Below are positions 62,798 through 64,000 of a stretch of DNA of 64,000 nucleotides, one piece after another. The DNA lies in NCBI RefSeq assembly GCF_001887775.1, contig NZ_CP015519.1, positions 2,108,001-2,172,000 on the forward strand, read 5' to 3'. How positions within the stretch are numbered: the first letter of the stretch is position 1; every line of letters begins with the position of its first letter. The DNA is from Syntrophotalea acetylenivorans. GTDB taxonomy: Bacteria; Desulfobacterota; Desulfuromonadia; Desulfuromonadales; Syntrophotaleaceae. Made by a program: the position numbers and the translations under genes. The notes beneath the pieces are model-generated. The model did no database searches and was not told the DNA's origin. It saw only the letters and a list, made by a program, of their open reading frames with translations.

Positions 62798-63215
62798 CCA
62801 CGGAAGACACAGAATACACTGAAAAAACATCACCCATTCTGTGCTTTCCGTGTTTTCCGTGGACAGGGTCTTTGAGTCTGGTTTGTTACGGCTTTTTCCT
62901 GAAACAAAGCGCATAACCTGGTACCAATTTTACCACCCGGGAATCGAAAACCGCAGACAAAGGTGCTGCCTTGCCGCCGCGCTATAACATCGCGCCCTCG
63001 GAAACGGCCCCGATAAAGCCAGGACAAACCCTTGTCTGACGCAAAGCCGCAAAAACGCCAAGAACTGCAAAACCTTTTTTCAGGGTTTACTTTGCGTCTT
63101 TGCGGCTTGAGCGACTGCAAGGAGCGGGCGTGAGATAGAGGTCTTTGTTTTAACAGGCTTAAAACCTGCCTCACGCTCGTTCGCTAACGCTCACTTAAGC
63201 CGCAAAGTCGCAAAG
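62798..63215. repeat. Gene-free stretch with inverted repeats
   Basis: 62798-62863 holds CCACGGAAGACACAGAAT and an imperfect complement ATTCTGTGCTTTCCGTG; 63039-63058 (ACGCAAAGCCGCAAAAACGC) is the complement of 63094-63108, and 63197-63215 repeats the same theme. No gene is visible from 62719 to 63289. Confidence 0.6.
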
Positions 63216-63289
63216 AAATTCAGGGCAGAACCGTGGCAATTTTTCTATAGGGGTTGGGACCCGGGAAGGGACAGGGTATAATCCTGCTT

Positions 63290-63802
63290 ATGACGATGGA
63301 AAAACGCTCCAACATAGCCCTGGTGGGCATGCCCGGATCGGGCAAGAGCACCGTCGGTTTGATTCTGGCGGAAGAGTTGTCACGGGATTTTGTGGACACA
63401 GACTCGCTCATTGAATCGTCGCAAGGTCGAAAACTGCAGCATATTGTCGATATGGACGGATACGCGGAACTCCGAAGGATCGAAGAGAACATTCTTCTTG
63501 ATCTGCATGTACAGAATCACATCATCGCCACGGGCGGCAGTGTCGTTTATAGCCAACGGGGGATGACTCACCTTCAGTCCATCAGCATCATCGTCTTTCT
63601 CAATGTAGAATTGAGTGACCTCAGGTCGCGGATTCATAACTATGACTCCCGCGGCATCGCAAAACGTCCAGAGCAGAGTTTTGAGGACCTCTTTCGTGAA
63701 CGATTCGAGCTCTACACCCGGTATGCCGACATCACCATCGACGGTGCGGGACTGTCCAAGGAAGAGGTCTGTAACAGAGTCCTCCAGGCAATAAAAAACT
63801 AG
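63290..63802 (+). CDS. aroK: Shikimate kinase-like P-loop protein
   Basis: A 170-aa protein with Walker A VGMPGSGKSTVG, the shikimate-binding Asp in FVDTDSLIE, the GYAELRRIEENIL arginine helix, and TGGSVV; lid RPEQSFEDLF. This fits AroK/AroL. The substrate-binding details look slightly atypical (short lid), so a related small-molecule kinase cannot be excluded. ATG at 63290 used; other starts nearby are possible. Confidence 0.8.
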   Translation: MTMEKRSNIALVGMPGSGKSTVGLILAEELSRDFVDTDSLIESSQGRKLQHIVDMDGYAELRRIEENILLDLHVQNHIIATGGSVVYSQRGMTHLQSISIIVFLNVELSDLRSRIHNYDSRGIAKRPEQSFEDLFRERFELYTRYADITIDGAGLSKEEVCNRVLQAIKN

Positions 63803-63855
63803 CACCTTCTGCCTTCGGGGGCGGCTCCCGGAGCATTTAATCGAAGGAAGCGTCA

Positions 63856-64000
63856 ATGGAATATTTTCTTTGGTCTTTGGCTGTGCTGCTGGTGTTGTCG
63901 GGCATAGTCGGACTGATAGTGCCCGCCCTGCCAGGCTCTCCCTTGCTGTTTGCCGGTTTGTTCTGTGCGGCCTGGGCGGAAGATTTTGTCTATGTGAGTT
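63856..64000 (+). CDS. DUF456 membrane protein, 3' end beyond window
   Basis: First 48 residues visible: MEYFLWSLAVLLVLSGIVG followed by LIVPALPGSPLLFAGLF, the start of the DUF456 family, a small polytopic membrane protein of unknown role. GAAGGAAG precedes the ATG. Continues past the right edge. Confidence 0.8.
   Translation, partial: MEYFLWSLAVLLVLSGIVGLIVPALPGSPLLFAGLFCAAWAEDFVYVS

Noticed and set aside
63036-63058. GACGCAAAGCC resembling the GEMM riboswitch core
   Set aside because: No flanking P2/P3 elements; it belongs to an inverted intergenic repeat.
1-64000. CRISPR arrays, rRNA and tRNA genes
   Set aside because: None of the expected repeat-spacer patterns or tRNA T-loop signatures was seen by reading; short RNAs could still be missed.

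Overview
The window looks like chromosome of a strictly or mainly anaerobic delta-proteobacterial lineage, most likely Desulfuromonadales (Desulfuromonas/Pelobacter/Geobacter relatives). This is inferred from several multihaem c-type cytochromes, a GEMM-I riboswitch, a CO dehydrogenase cluster, molybdopterin genes, many PAS/GAF histidine kinases and moderately high GC. No rRNA, tRNA or CRISPR array was seen. Species is not assigned.

Layout: 1-6.4 kb: two-component pair (kinase cut by the left edge), SagB-like oxidoreductase, small regulator-like protein, CoA-acylating acetaldehyde dehydrogenase. 6.4-11.8 kb: a minus-strand run radA - moaC - PH-like membrane protein - dksA - GAF kinase. 12-20 kb: glcD/glcF-type oxidase, a triheme cytochrome, moaA, a PP-loop ATPase and ettA, with three copies of a dispersed palindromic repeat. 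20.2-26.4 kb: a sigma70-like promoter, a cyclic-dinucleotide (GEMM-I) riboswitch with terminator, then eight co-directional genes: a 63-aa protein, FIST, PATAN-Roadblock, two V4R-like proteins, a second PATAN-Roadblock-like protein, a ParA-type ATPase and a third Roadblock-like protein. I consider this operon the best candidate for an undescribed system.

26.4-44 kb: small metabolic and envelope genes, an exported deaminase, an 11-haem c/b cytochrome with an 8-haem partner, SelO, an animal-type haem peroxidase, an EF-hand/isochorismatase fusion, a six-PAS kinase and a sirtuin. 44.4-51.1 kb: a CO module: RcoM-like PAS-LytTR regulator, a direct-repeat LytTR-like operator, cooS, cooC, cooF, a FAD/NAD oxidoreductase and a CbiM/NikM-type metal transporter component that would supply nickel.

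51-56.8 kb: Zn-ribbon trypsin-like protease, HNH nuclease, a rhombosortase with its GlyGly-CTERM lipoprotein target, and a Cas4-like/DEDD nuclease fusion. 57.2-58.9 kb: an AT-rich cassette, bounded by an 18-bp perfect inverted repeat, with a proteasome-like Ntn-hydrolase candidate and a 53-aa companion; this is the second strong candidate for novelty. 59-64 kb: envelope proteins, a 28-aa membrane peptide, nitroreductase, DUF504, a shikimate-kinase-like protein and the start of a DUF456 gene.
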